From: Acheta domesticus
Taxonomy: Eukaryota; Arthropoda; Insecta; Orthoptera; Gryllidae
Assembly: GCA_031308135.1 (NCBI GenBank)
Contig: JAHLJT010008756.1
Coordinates: 79,686,130 to 79,750,129 of the forward strand
Reading direction: 5' to 3'
DNA: 64,000 nt
Shown: one piece after another, positions 13,402 to 22,290 of the stretch
How the letters are laid out: every line of letters starts with the position of its first letter
Numbering within the stretch: the stretch's first letter is position 1
Program-made: the position numbers and the translations under genes
The notes under the pieces: model-generated
Database searches by the model: none
What the model was told of the DNA's origin: nothing
The model's input: the letters and a program-made list of their open reading frames with translations, nothing else

Positions 13402-14181
13402 GTCATGAAAACCTGCTCTATAAAAAAATCAACCACTGTATCAGTCGAATATGGCTGCTGAGGGACACAGGCCAAGAACAGATGAATAAAAAACACTTTA
13501 ATTCAAATATTGTCTATTAAGCTTATTAATATGCCATATGAAAATGGTAGATTATTAAACGCAGCAACAGACTGACGGGCAAATGGACAGATGAAACGAA
13601 CGAACGAACGGGCGGGCGGACGCTCGAAGGGTCGGATGGACAATCGAACGAACAAACTGTCGGGAGGTGGGTTGGTCGAACGACAGAGCAAGAAAGGAGT
13701 AATGTGCAAGGGATCGTACGGACTATCTGACGGATGAATGCCCGGTTAAATGAACGAGCGAACTAATGGAGGGCTGAAGTAAGATCACACATGAGTTTAC
13801 AATTAGCTACCTGAATAGACACCCACTGAATGAACTTGAAACAATTTTATTCTTGGAATAAATATTTTAAAATTGCTTCTTTGTTTCAGAGCCCCATTTC
13901 AGACTTCACAGGCGGCAATCCCCTTATTCGCGTCCTAACATTCTCCCCTTCCATCCTTGTCAACGAAATGGACGTGGTTTGGCAGATCCTGACGAGCAGA
14001 GAGGTTGGAGTTGAGGTTCGAGTAGACATTGTGACGGACAACGCTGGCTTTGAACTCTTTGCTGATTTGTTGCTGGCGGACTTCCTCGTCACCTACCATC
14101 TTGCATCAACAGTGCATTTTCACTTAAAGGTTCGTAAAAGAGCAGGTTCCATTTGCGAGCCCTTTACTCTGCACCTAGTAA

Positions 14182-14249
<68 letters not shown>

Positions 14250-16605
14250 ATGCATAGATCGCGTGAAATACTTGGCAATTCCCCTATGAGAGTATTCAAA
14301 GCAGTTCGATGCCAGCCTCTTTCGCGACCAAGACTCCTTTGGAAGCCTACCTCCGACGCGAGTCTGGGGACCTTTCGAGCAGGACGGTCCCCTGATATGA
14401 CTGTGGTGTGACTCTTACTTTCTTCGTTAGAAGTCGGTCTCTGTTAACTATATCCGAACTATCTAAATGGGTGGAAGTATATCTCATTAGGGGCCGTCCA
14501 TAAATCACGTAACGCAAATTTAGAGTAGTTTCATTACCGCTCCCCCTTGTAATTCACTTCCCTATCTCTATGTAACGCTGCCTCAGAGCCCCTATCTCTT
14601 CCTTTAGCGTTAGGTAATTTATGGATGACCCCTTAGTGCGGGATATTGTGGGACGGATTTAATTTTGCTGGACATCTGACAGGGTTCTCTTACATGCCGC
14701 AAGAGTGACATGACTACCGTAGACATTCGGCCCTTCAAATGCCCAGGCACCTCAGCCGGGATCAAACCTGCGCACTGGCTATTCACAGCCTCAAAATAAA
14801 TTTTAGGAATCAATCCGTACGTTCAATTTTCGTTATTGTCTACCGGTAATGTGTGTTCATATCTTTATTACAAACGTCGCGTACGCACAAAATTGAGAGA
14901 AACTATGCAGCCTTCGGTTGTGTGAAAGGAGACAATGGTTTCGTCAGATACCCAGAAATATGGAGAAAATCCTAAATAAGTGAAACAGTTTAGATTTTAG
15001 CAGAAAAAATACAAATATTCCATTGTGTTATTCTCCCAATTCCCACACTGCGCGTATCGACTGCATGCTCTTATCCAGTGCGTCACAGCTTACGACTCAG
15101 CTGATATCACGCGTCACTGACGATCCAAAGAAGAGGCTGACCCTCATTTGCTAATCATACGTTCCGTAATGGAATGTTTTTATATTCTTGGTTTGTAAAC
15201 AACCATGTATACAGTAAACTACAGTGCGCCAGGAAAGTTTTTGCGCAGTTACCACGCTCATGGGAGTGATATCCGCAAAATTATCACATAGGCAGCGCCC
15301 CATCGTCCGATGGGTTACATAGAAGCAGTGGGGAAGGGGGAGCGAGATGACGTCATTCATGCGGCACTAGCGCCCCGCATGGCCGCAAAATATGGACGGA
15401 AGCGGCGGCGCAGCGTTGGCAGTGCCTAATTCGGTTCGATGAGGAGTTACTTTCATGGCTCGCTGTATGCCACTGTAGATACTGCTGTATTCGCGATGTC
15501 TGTTTTTGTTAAAATATTTAACTTATTTAATAATTAACTACGAGAGTATTTTATTTGAAGTTCTAAATCAGTGTGTGTGCTTCTTTTGGTAATACAATTT
15601 TGTGTGGTGTGTAATACAATTGTGTAATACAATTTGTGTGGTGTGTAATACAATTGTGTGCAGCAGCAGTTTTGTTGCTGCAGGTCACGAGTTGTATATT
15701 TACCATTTATAATGAGTTCTCTTCCTAGGCTATACCGTGGCACATCTCGGATGCCACAAAGGAAGATGTGGAGGAGATGATCATGTTGATGGCAAAGAGT
15801 CGGAAGAAATCGGTTCCTTTGGCGAAGTTAGCAGAGCGGTGGTACGATTATATCGCCTGCGGAATATTTGTGTTGAAAGCGGACTACTTTTGGACTCTGC
15901 CCTTCGACTACAACGATATGCGTTGTTCACACGCCGGCGCTCCCCTTTACTCAGATCTCATTTACTCTACTCTTATCATATTTAAGGTATGTCGAGTCCA
16001 TTCGTAATAGTTGTAATTAAACGACATAATTATTTTCATTACATCAGAAATGTGAACAACAGTTACGCTGCGACAGGCATTAGGTTTACACAGACAATTT
16101 CTGAAACAAGTCCATAGGAAATATTAAGTTTCGAGTTAGGTATTAAAATATTGTACGAGTCGATTGATACTGAAAGACCTTTCGTTATTTTCTACACATG
16201 TCTATACATTTGTTTGTTGTATTTATTGTTAACCTTTTTCGAGAAATGGTATCATCACCTCTGTGTTCCAAAACGAGGCATTGGATTGAACCAAATTAAT
16301 TTCATCCTACTTACAAATTTATCAAGAACTTTGTTTTATTCTAGGGAGATCTGAACTACCGCAAGTTAGTAGGAGATATTAACTGGGATCCAATGACACC
16401 TTTCCAATTGGCACTGCGAAGCTTTCGACCAACAAATATTATTGCGATGCGTACCTACAAAAGCGACGTGTCCTGTGGAGTCCCAGAGTATGCATATCTG
16501 TTCTACCCTGGCATGCCTAAGAGCTGGATGCTGACAGGAAAGGTCGCACTTGTGCAATTTGCAAAAAAGAAGCACTGTGTACCGGGGTTACCACATCCCC
16601 CATAA
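3510..16605 (+). CDS. ARMT1: ARMT1-like DUF89 damage-control phosphatase with a Cys/His-rich insertion
   Basis: Nine exons join with GT-AG introns into a 2160-nt CDS of 719 codons plus stop: 3510-3698, 7201-7839, 8465-8539, 9233-9316, 11150-11355, 12294-12501, 13890-14129, 15729-15986, 16345-16605. All introns are phase 0 except intron 5, which splits a Lys codon 2/1. Family landmarks seen are YAYVTVLMR (exon 1), YAECYLFRRI (about 379-388), SLWGNRTDL (about 453-461), DNAGFE (517-522), FKGDLNYRKL (about 632-641) and RTYKSD (669-674). In DUF89 proteins the DN, the later Asp and the R/K residues bind the metal and the sugar phosphate. The family dephosphorylates reactive metabolites such as fructose-1-phosphate; the vertebrate protein was also proposed to be a PCNA carboxyl methyltransferase, which is disputed. 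Vertebrate ARMT1 has about 440 residues. The excess is almost all between exon 1 and exon 5. The start is chosen because ATG 3510 has an ACC-type context and exon 1 aligns with the family N-terminus. Confidence 0.9.
3710..4140 (-). repeat. SINE-A copy in intron 1, head partly lost
   Basis: On the minus strand this is the SINE-A body: AATC-type tail at 3710-3717, the GACGCG/AAGGTCATT tail block, TCTCCCAC and CGCGCGGT segments, and the CGGAGAAACCAC...CGATCAGA...CCGCTAGAATTC block. The tRNA-like head beyond about 4140 is missing or unrecognisable. It starts only about 11 bp after the exon 1 donor. Confidence 0.8.
4141..5870. other. Intron 1, no recognisable element
   Basis: AT-rich intron DNA with no motif I could assign. 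Short open frames here are small and lack domains. Confidence 0.4.
5880..6289 (-). pseudogene. Non-LTR retrotransposon 3' ORF fragment (R1-like)
   Basis: On the minus strand residues such as CTYYEQTDTAEHTFLHFPRW followed by RLRQE...ENLVDTML match the C-terminal zinc-finger-like tail of R1-clade reverse transcriptase ORFs, typically C-x2-C-x-DTAEHTFF-x-C-PRW. The first Cys pair and the Cys before PRW are changed, and stops follow. Only the last approximately 80 codons and a possible 3' UTR remain, so this is a dead fragment in intron 1. Confidence 0.7.
6858..7138 (-). repeat. SINE-B, tRNA-derived, with 14-15 bp target-site duplication
   Basis: The minus-strand 5' end reads GCCCGACTAAGTGGCTCGTT, an A-box-like head, then a B box GGGTTCGATTTCC about 50 bp on. 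The element is flanked by the direct repeat ATTATGCTAATTCT at 6844-6857 and 7139-7152. It is a complete insertion of about 281 bp ending only about 60 bp before the exon 2 acceptor. The head is unlike that of SINE-A. Confidence 0.85.
7201..7839 (+). CDS. ARMT1: ARMT1-like exon 2: Cys/His-rich insertion (residues 64-276)
   Basis: Follows TTAATTTCAG and ends GAAGAG|GTAGGT, phase 0, 213 codons. It opens with an acidic helix (EAVLEEEMLAAQEEAA), then Ser/His-rich sequence, a proline stretch and scattered CPx motifs: CPGP, CPFK, CVPPP. A dense cluster at protein residues 237-263 has eight Cys/His in 27 residues, ending KKCPMH. Eleven Cys lie in this exon. I recognise no named domain, and vertebrate ARMT1 has no counterpart. 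The exon begins exactly with ATG, so a shorter isoform is formally possible. Confidence 0.8.
7840..8464. other. Intron 2, nothing recognisable
   Basis: The reading frame of exon 2 stays open for a further 111 bp past the donor, but the downstream exons fit only if the GTAGGT donor at 7840 is used. Confidence 0.5.
8465..8539 (+). CDS. ARMT1: ARMT1-like exon 3 (residues 277-301)
   Basis: A 75-nt phase-0 exon between TGTGTTTAG and GAAGAAG|GTACC. It encodes DDIPPCDPRRKQ...WVIFEKK, still within the non-conserved insertion. The frame continuity on both sides supports it, although the donor is weak (GTACCA). Confidence 0.65.
8540..9232. other. Intron 3, AT-rich, nothing recognisable
   Basis: AT-rich intron ending in a good polypyrimidine tract, TTTTCTCTTTCTAG. 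Confidence 0.5.
9233..9316 (+). CDS. ARMT1: ARMT1-like exon 4 (residues 302-329)
   Basis: An 84-nt phase-0 exon from TTCTCTTTCTAG to ATGCAG|GTACAG. It encodes an acidic stretch ending KSLMQ, which continues into exon 5 as KSLMQLKDEVETN. This restores the family helix L-x-x-E-x-x-T before the conserved core. Confidence 0.75.
9317..11149. other. Intron 4, AT-rich
   Basis: No coding exon seen. At about 9424-9462 the words CGACGTTTCGG and CATCGTCAGG resemble a motif pair common in dispersed repeats, but no element ends could be placed. A short CATAAATA-type tandem lies near 10970-11000. Confidence 0.4.
11150..11355 (+). CDS. ARMT1: ARMT1-like exon 5 (residues 330-397 and part of 398)
   Basis: From CTCGCAG to CTCAA|GTAGGT, ending after two bases of a Lys codon. 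It encodes LKDEVETN ... DVEEWNKFL, then WVYAECYLFRRI, the highly conserved helix of the DUF89/ARMT1 alpha-helical domain. Confidence 0.9.
11356..12293. other. Intron 5, nothing recognisable
   Basis: AT-rich intron with no assignable repeat. It ends in TTTTTTTTGTTACAG. Confidence 0.5.
12294..12501 (+). CDS. ARMT1: ARMT1-like exon 6 (residues 398-467)
   Basis: The first base completes the split Lys codon, then TYDPFHRMK. It ends SLWGNRTDLLKGGPT|GTAAGA, phase 0. The WGN-x-x-DL motif is a family hallmark and closes the helical domain before the Rossmann-like catalytic fold. Confidence 0.9.
12740..12765. repeat. Interstitial insect-type telomeric repeat (CCTAA)5
   Basis: Five head-to-tail CTAAC units, the complement of the TTAGG arthropod telomere repeat, lie inside intron 6. 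They abut directly the retroelement-derived sequence that follows. Confidence 0.85.
12766..13225 (+). pseudogene. Non-LTR retroelement fragments, RT 3' end
   Basis: Two pieces are visible. 12771-12900 encodes DIQISRIYGVKAHVVPTAIE, like the Y-x-D-L-x-x-x-I-x-x-W-x-V-K-x-x-V-x-P block found at the end of some retroelement ORFs. 12970-13220 encodes PVWATASKTNICKIKTFKNK then FLRIIT, stop, APLFIPN and ISIKEHFY, the standard C-terminal segment of Jockey-type RT ORFs. In-frame stops and the patchwork order show it is dead. Confidence 0.65.
13265..13401. repeat. Microsatellites (TAG)n and (AAT)n
   Basis: A short TAG run lies at 13265-13284 and a perfect run of about 20 ATA/AAT triplets at 13343-13401, both in intron 6. 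Confidence 0.95.
13402..13889. other. End of intron 6, GACGGACG-rich patch
   Basis: At 13590-13700 the sequence is rich in ACGAACGAACG and GGACGG-like words, a degenerate short tandem region. No gene is seen before the exon 7 acceptor TTTGTTTCAG. Confidence 0.5.
13890..14129 (+). CDS. ARMT1: ARMT1-like exon 7: metal-site motif (residues 468-547)
   Basis: From TTTGTTTCAG to CTTAAAG|GTTCG, 80 codons. It encodes ILVNEMDVVWQ, then VDIVTDNAGFELFADLLLAD. DN (517-518) and Glu 522 are in the position of the DUF89 metal and catalytic site. The core is intact, which argues for a functional enzyme rather than a pseudogene. Confidence 0.92.
14182..14249. repeat. (TAG)n microsatellite in intron 7
   Basis: About 22 TAG units, starting some 50 bp after the exon 7 donor. 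It creates a poly-Val open frame (13830-14411 on +) that is an artefact of reading through the donor. Confidence 0.95.
14490..14632. mobile_element. 143-bp MITE with approximately 26-bp TIRs and TTA duplication
   Basis: The left end GGGGCCGTCCATAAATCACG is mirrored by the reverse complement of the right end, GGGGTCATCCATAAATTACC, and both continue to TAACGC. TTA flanks both sides (14487-14489 and 14633-14635). A TWA target duplication with G-rich TIRs suggests PIF/Harbinger, but the superfamily call is inference. Confidence 0.75.
14636..14815 (-). repeat. Possible degenerate SINE relic
   Basis: The minus strand contains a B-box-like CAGGTTTGATCCCGGC preceded by CTGTGAATAGCCAGTGCG. No clear A box or tail was found. 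It could be any dispersed repeat. Confidence 0.3.
15222..15465. mobile_element. 244-bp TA-flanked MITE (Tc1/mariner-type ends)
   Basis: Left end CAGTGCGCCAGGAAAGT and right end (reverse complement) CAGCGAGCCATGAAAGT match at 14 of 17 bases. TA lies directly outside each end (15220-15221 and 15466-15467). The interior is GC-rich and without ORF. It sits in intron 7. Confidence 0.65.
15592..15661. repeat. Local tandem duplication GTGTGGTGTGTAATACAATT
   Basis: The unit containing GTGTGGTGTGTAATACAATT occurs twice, joined by GTGTAATACAATTT, about 70-130 bp before the exon 8 acceptor. Confidence 0.8.
15729..15986 (+). CDS. ARMT1: ARMT1-like exon 8 (residues 548-633)
   Basis: From CTTCCTAG to TTTAAG|GTATGT, 86 codons. 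It encodes AIPWHISDATKEDVE, LAERWYDYI, FWTLPFDYNDM and LIYSTLIIFK. These match the family segments PWFVSDT, FWTLPHEY and LIxFKGDLNYRKL, the last of which is completed in exon 9. Confidence 0.92.
16345..16605 (+). CDS. ARMT1: ARMT1-like exon 9 and stop (residues 634-719)
   Basis: From TTTTATTCTAG. It encodes GDLNYRKLVGDINWD, then MRTYKSDVSCG and SWMLTGKVALVQF, ending TAA at 16603-16605. Asp 635, Arg 669 and Lys 672 occupy conserved ligand positions. The C-terminus extends about 13 residues beyond the usual TGK-x-x-x-x-QF end, with the tail KKKHCVPGLPHPP. Confidence 0.92.
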   Translation, partial: GDLNYRKLVGDINWDPMTPFQLALRSFRPTNIIAMRTYKSDVSCGVPEYAYLFYPGMPKSWMLTGKVALVQFAKKKHCVPGLPHPP

Positions 16606-18220
16606 GAGATTTGCCAGATCCATAGTGTTACTGGCGATTTTATTATTAAGCTGTAGGCCAGGAAGTCAACTTGCAGGGATCGCCCGGTTTTCAGTGTATA
16701 AACATCTATACACTTAAAATAACACATCAATGAATGCGACTCAAAAGTTCAAACAACAAGAATTTAAGTTTTAAAAAAGGTAAAATCTCAAAATATTGAA
16801 TGTTTGCTTCCCTAATTCTTGAGATCCAAAGATGCTGCATCTAATTAGGGAATAGATTCTGTATAACTGCAATCTTAATTATTTGCAAGAAGGTGTCAAT
16901 TAAAAGAGAAATCTGTTGAAAATGAAAACATGAAAAAGCAAGAAACTCGTTATAAAATAAGAAATTACATGGACACATCTTATAAGAAGAGCAACCGCTC
17001 ATTTTTATGTACTATACAATACTCTTTTCAAATATAGTCTCTGCCTCCATACAATGTTTTTTTCTCACATAAAATAAGAAATACTCTTCGGAGATATATT
17101 TGCTTACTTTGATGTCATTTGTATGACATCGCGGTACAAGAATAGTGTACAAAATCTGTTGACACTTTATTTAGTGCGTATATATGAGCACAGTGGCAAT
17201 GGAAAGAAGAGCTATGTTACAACACTCTTGGCATGACAAAACAAAATGGAGCCTTACGAAGAGAAAACCTTGTACGGTTACGAAAGGAGATAAATCATAC
17301 TATTACATTATTGATGTTGGTATACATTTGTTTTTAGAAAATTTCAACATGAAACTATTCCATTTTGTGTGATTTTCGGTGGATATAATATTTTGTGATT
17401 TAAAGCAAATCTTACTTTTTACATACTTCTATAAAATTCGCAAACACAATAATATTAATAAACCCCAATGCGGATTTCCCCTTAACATTTTACACAAAAC
17501 TTTCTGAAACGTCTTCAATATTCTGCTTCCATAAAAAAACGTAAATCAGTTTGTATCAGTTGCTACTACTGACAATAATATGGGAAACGATGATGATGTC
17601 TATAATGGCCTCATACTACCAGACAAACTAGCATCGTCAGCCTTTGGCGTGGATTTACTATTGAATCATAATTTATTTACTGTCTACTCAATATTCCTTT
17701 TGAAATTCTCAGAGACGGACCATATAGATTGCGTATTTCAATAACACTCTAAATGTAGGTCGATATGTTAATAGAGATCAATTTTTGGAAGTTACGAAAT
17801 AATACTGAAAAATTAGTCAATCGAAAGTGCGTTTGTAAGTCTTTTTTTATTTTTCTTGGGTGTATTGTGTGCATTATAAGATACGAAATTAACCAAAAAG
17901 AGACTATCCAGGAACGCAGAAATAATTCATATTTCTATTTAAATGAAATTGTATTTTTATTGTTTATGTACTACTAATTTATTCAAGAATTTACTATGTA
18001 TATAATAAAAGAAAACGATACTTCGGCCGTATAAATGCCATAATATCTATCCGCGAATGTTTTTACATATGGTTCTGTACTAATGTAAACCATTTTGTTC
18101 AAAAACTACTGCCGGTATGGGCCTAATGTTTCTCTTGCCGTCTTGAAGAGGAGAAATTTTCCTTTCATTTAAAGTACTTTGGGAAATATTTAATCCTGAT
18201 CGGACAAACGAATATGCCAC
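16606..18220. other. 3' flank of ARMT1-like gene, then non-coding
   Basis: ATTAAA at 16899-16904 and AATAAA at 17457-17462 are candidate polyadenylation signals, neither decisive. The rest is AT-rich without a supportable gene. Confidence 0.4.
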
Positions 18221-18319
18221 CTTAATGTCGGAACGGAAGAAATATAGTGGCGAAGTAAAAGTGCACTTACAGGGTGACAGCAAAGGTGGTGTCAGCGACA
18301 GAGACAACAGCCGCTACGG

Positions 18320-18420
18320 TAACGACGACGGCGGCGGAGACGACGACGACGGCGGCGGCGGCGACGACGACGGCGGCGGCGACGACGACAGCGGCGACGA
18401 CGGCGGCGACGGCAGCGGCA
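18320..18420. repeat. GAC/GGC trinucleotide-rich tract
   Basis: A degenerate run of GACGAC and GGCGGC triplets. It yields Asp/Gly, Thr/Ala and other homopolymer frames in all phases, so the + strand open frames at 18225-18941 are not taken as genes. Confidence 0.9.
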
Positions 18421-18559
18421 GCGGTGAAGGCGTACCGACGTGTATTATGCAGCAGCGCCGAGTTCAGAAGACATCCGCTCGGCGAGCCTCAGGGACCAGG
18501 CGTATTACCTCGTACATTATCCGCGCTTTTTCCTTGCCGGTCCAGGGGGATCTCCCGAC

Positions 18560-18796
18560 TCATTCCGCAACTTTTTACAACGTTGCAGCCCCACCCCGCC
18601 CCACCCAACCCAACCCATCCCTTTGCTTCCCCACATCTCAGCAGGCCTCTCCCGTCTGCCACACTCCGCCCCATCCCCGCCCACATCCACTCCACCTCTC
18701 CCAATTCTCTTCCGTCCCCCCGCCCCGCTTCGCTCCGAAGTCCCGCTCCCTTCCGACCAATTCCTTTCTGTCCCACCGGATTTTCTCCGCCTCTCC
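18560..18796. repeat. C-rich pyrimidine tract
   Basis: Degenerate CCCCACCC/CCATCCC words, heavily C+T on the + strand. A similar shorter tract occurs at 21590-21720. It has no ORF meaning. Confidence 0.7.
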
Positions 18797-19337
18797 ACCG
18801 GAAGAGGTGGCTCAGGGCATCAACCTATGTCACTGCAGTGCCTCTGACCCGGAGGTCCTAGGTTCGAGTCCCGACAGTTGCAGGACTTTCGACACCATAC
18901 AGTTACGTGGAATTCAGGTGCTATTTGGAGGTGAATTCTAACGGACGGTTGCGCTGATTTGAAGTTTTATGCGGTTTCTCCGATCAGCAGGCGAATGCCG
19001 CAGCTCTTGGGCCACGGATCGTGCGTGATCATTCTTTCCCCCTCCTTATCATATCTTCACCCCTTACTTACACACACACTTACATGCACTATGCTACCGC
19101 ACATGCCCGGAGACCGATCGGGAACTTAGAGCTTATTTTGCCGGGGGCGATGCCCCCTGGTTGGAGATACCTGGTTGAAGGAAAACCCCGTCAGCCGACG
19201 GTAGGTGGCCGCCGGATCTTACCATCCGGGAGATCTCACCAGCGGGAGAATATCACCGCCACCTCGCTAGGAAAAACATGCACTACACTTACAGGACTAC
19301 AAACCTTAGTTGATGAGCTCGGAAACACTAATCAATC
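18797..19337 (+). repeat. SINE-A, near full length
   Basis: The head has A box GGTGGCTCAGGGCATCAAC and B box GGTTCGAGTCC. The body then follows in family order: GATCAGCAGGCGAATGCC, GCCACGGATC, ACACACTTACATGCACTA, a GGATCTTACC...ATCTCACC block, CGCCACCTCGCTAGG, CACTACACTTACAGGACTA, and an AATC-type tail. This is the best + strand reference copy in the window at about 540 bp. Its RNA polymerase III promoter is inferred from the boxes. Confidence 0.88.
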
Positions 19338-19714
19338 TCTCTGCCACGTAATAATGACACGTACATGTAATTCACAGAAATTCGCGAATACGAAACGGAT
19401 TGTTCCATTGTTACATTCCCTGCATTGTCGATACTTCCTTAAAGAGCAAGCCATTTTTATTTCACATATTTCAAAATAATAAATTTCTAAAAGATTAATG
19501 TGTAAATGTATAACAGAAGGTCGAATGTAAGAAGCGAACAAAGAAATAATATACACAAAATTGCAAATTCTAATTTACGACGCATCCGGCTCTCTGATGC
19601 GCAGTAAATTTGCAGCGGGTTATTATACTTATCATGAAGTATAGAAAAACTATTCGCATTTTCAAAAAATCAAGCATGGCCTTATTTGAAGATGTATTTT
19701 TGATAAATACATTT
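19338..19714. other. Non-coding spacer
   Basis: AT-rich with no assignable feature. Confidence 0.4.
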
Positions 19715-20231
19715 CATTGAGAAAACCAGCTGCCTTCTATCGCCGCCCAAATACATTTTTTGACGTTTTCTCAGTTTTTCTGTTTTCTAATAGAAGAACG
19801 GAAATATTAATTTTAGAATATTAAAGAACACAAAAACCTTGTCCTAAACGGCAATTTTCTTTCAAAAATTTGTGGAATTTTTTAAAGAAAATGTCGTTTA
19901 AGCGCTAATAAAAATGCGAAATTTGAAGCTATTTTTCACAGAAAATTTTTGAGTTTTCAAAAAATTTCAAGTCATTTGAAGCACTTACATCAACAAATAC
20001 AATAATGTTAACAAATGGCTGCCAATGCGCATATTAAAGATGTGGGAGATCTTTAAAAAATTATATTTGTGTTTTTTTTAAACAAAAAAATCTCAAAATA
20101 AACTTTAAGTCATTAAAGAGTGCAATTAGGGTTATGCGTTCCAAAAGTTTAAAGACAAAAATTGGAATCATTTATGAGAAAATGGTGTTCGAGCGTTTCT
20201 GAAAATGTGGAATTTTGAGCTAGTTTGCACA

Positions 20232-21074
20232 GAAGTAGTACATTATGAAACGATGATGTAATGATGGGTATTAATACACGAGCGTGAAATTACGATACGA
20301 GCGAGGAACGAGCGAGTATCGTAAACATCACAAGAGTGTATTAATACCCATTACATCGAGTTTCATACGGTTCTTTTTCTACGACTTAAGGTAACTTTTA
20401 TAAGTTAAACATCTCCACTGAATCATTTCGTGGCAGTCGACATGCAAGATTCAGCCAAGGCCACCTAGCGGACACCTCTCTTCCCTACACCTGCAGCTGG
20501 TTTTGTTTGCCAGAGCGCCTGCGAGGGACTACAAAAGTTGCGGCAATAATATTCCGACGTCACCATTTTCGCATTTTCTCTCATTTCTGGAAACGTCAAC
20601 CTCACCAGAAAGAACTACCATGCACTAAATATTTTAAACTAAATAATTAGGTTGTTTTTAAGGACAACCACACGACAGAGGCAAATAATACAAAACTGAC
20701 TTGCGTTCAGATCTTAACGTCACTCAGATGTTCTCTGCAATAACTACCACTGCGCTAGTCAAATAGGATCAAAGTGAAATTACGATCCAATTTATTTTAA
20801 ATACTATTTCACGTAAAAATTACTACTAATAAAAGAAATTAAAATTGAGAAGCATAATATAATATTAAATGCAACTTTAATATACACACTCGAACGAAAC
20901 ATTTACTGCAACGATTCTCAACGATTAATGAAGTGCTAATACTTGGCTTGTAAGCGTCTCTGTGATTGGTCAAGAATCTGTATCATAATGAAAACTGTAT
21001 CGAAATGGCTATCATTATGCAACTGGTTGCAGTCATCCAATGACAGCATTATACAACGGGAGTAGAAAAACAAT
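20232..21074. mobile_element. Insertion of about 840 bp inside repeat X
   Basis: This block is absent from the paralogous position in the 40.6-42.0 kb copy. It contains a large imperfect palindrome at its left end, and TTCTTTTTCTAC at about 20383 is echoed inverted as GTAGAAAAACAA near 21063. No ORF or clear target duplication was found, so the class is unknown. Confidence 0.5.
20244..20367. repeat. 124-bp imperfect palindrome (hairpin)
   Basis: Arms TATGAAAC...GATGTAATG...GGGTATTAATACAC and the reverse complement ending GTGTATTAATACCC...CATTACATC...GTTTCATA pair over about 55 bp each. The centre is ACGATACGAGCGAG/GAAC/GAGCGAGTATCGT. Confidence 0.85.
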
Positions 21075-21530
21075 ATAGTTTTCCAGAAAGGTGACTTGAC
21101 ATTATTTAAAGCATATGTACTCGTAAATGCAATAATGTGAAGAAATCCCCGATAATGTAAATATTACGGACGCCAGAGACGAGACAAAAAAATTACATTT
21201 TTGCAATTTTTAAAAAAACAGAAGAATAGATCGGAAACAGAAGAATGGCGTTTATGTTATCTAATAGAGTACATTTAGCAATATCCTTACGAGAAGTTTA
21301 AAAAAAATTGGAGCCGTTTTTGAGAAAATCTTGTTTTTGCATTTTCTTTAAATTGCACACATGAACGCAATATTGGGCGAAAACTACTAAATTTTTAAAA
21401 AATACACATGACTTTAATGAAAGAATTCACTATGAAGAACATATTTTATTTGAAGGAAAAATCTCTGAAAATATCTGAATTTTGTAGTCGGAGGAAGACG
21501 CCGATTAAAATTCAAACTTTCGCAATTTTT

Positions 21531-22290
21531 GTAGCAGGCTTTGTAACTCTAGGAGGTGGTGATCAGGGTCCCTTCCCGCAAATTCCGCTCTGTTCTGCTG
21601 CGTCCTGTCTCATCCCGTCTCAGCCAATCCTTTCACATCCTGCCCCGTCGCGTTCAATCCCATCCCAGTTCCTTCTTGCTTCGCTCCACTCCTTCATTCC
21701 AAGCCATCCCACACTCTGCTGCGCCATTTCGACCATGTAACGCCGCATCATGGCTTGCGACTTGTCTCTTCTCGTCACGTTCCCTCCCAATCTGTTCCTC
21801 AACTCAGCCCAACTGACCACACGAATCCCAATCAGACTCCTCTCTGCGGATACAGCAAATACGGAGTGGAGACAAAAAATGGTATCAAAGTGCGTGAAAA
21901 GGGCGCAGCAAATTTGCGAGGGCGAGACAAAAATTAAAACTAGTTTCAGAATCCAAATTAAAGTACTCATTTAGAGGATTAATTAAAGTTGAGCATTACA
22001 AAGCTTCATCCAAATATTCAATTACTTTCAAGCAAGCAACAAATAACCCACTAAATTAAATTTCAGATACAATTTACCTAGTTTCTGTGTATTGTGTTTC
22101 TTTATTGAAATAAATTTATTTATAAATACGTGGAATATATTATTGTTATTTGAAAATGTATATGCTGTTATTTCATAAAACTTATGAATCCTTCTTTGTT
22201 ATTGCCTAATTTAAATACCTTTCATGGTAAAAGTGTTCCCCACCTCTGATCCATGCTACACTGCGACGTAAACATTACTCCGTACGAGCA
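21531..22290. other. Unassigned block within repeat X cluster
   Basis: Contains a degenerate TCCCATCCC-type pyrimidine tract (21590-21720). The ends GTAGCA...GGAGGTGGTGATCAGG and CCCCACCTCTGATCCATGCTAC are loosely inverted, so it may be another insertion. No gene is supported. Confidence 0.35.

Larger units (their letters stand above)
19715..21530 (+). repeat. Repeat X copy 1, interrupted
   Basis: AT-rich dispersed repeat sharing long stretches with 40580-42000, for example GCGAAATTTGAAGCTATTTT, GTTTACAAAYxGCTG and GGTGTTCGAGCGTTTC. Comparison with the copy near 41190 shows that about 20232-21074 is extra DNA inserted here. The repeat resumes at TTTTCCAGAAAGGTGACTTG. No ORF of recognisable type occurs in any copy. 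Confidence 0.7.

Noticed and set aside
13830..14411. 193-codon + frame with a poly-Val run
   Set aside because: It is exon 7 of the ARMT1-like gene read through both its splice sites, extended by a (TAG)n microsatellite.
18225..18941. Long overlapping + frames rich in Asp/Gly, Thr/Ala and Pro
   Set aside because: They come from GAC/GGC triplet and C-rich tracts that are open in several phases, running into a SINE.
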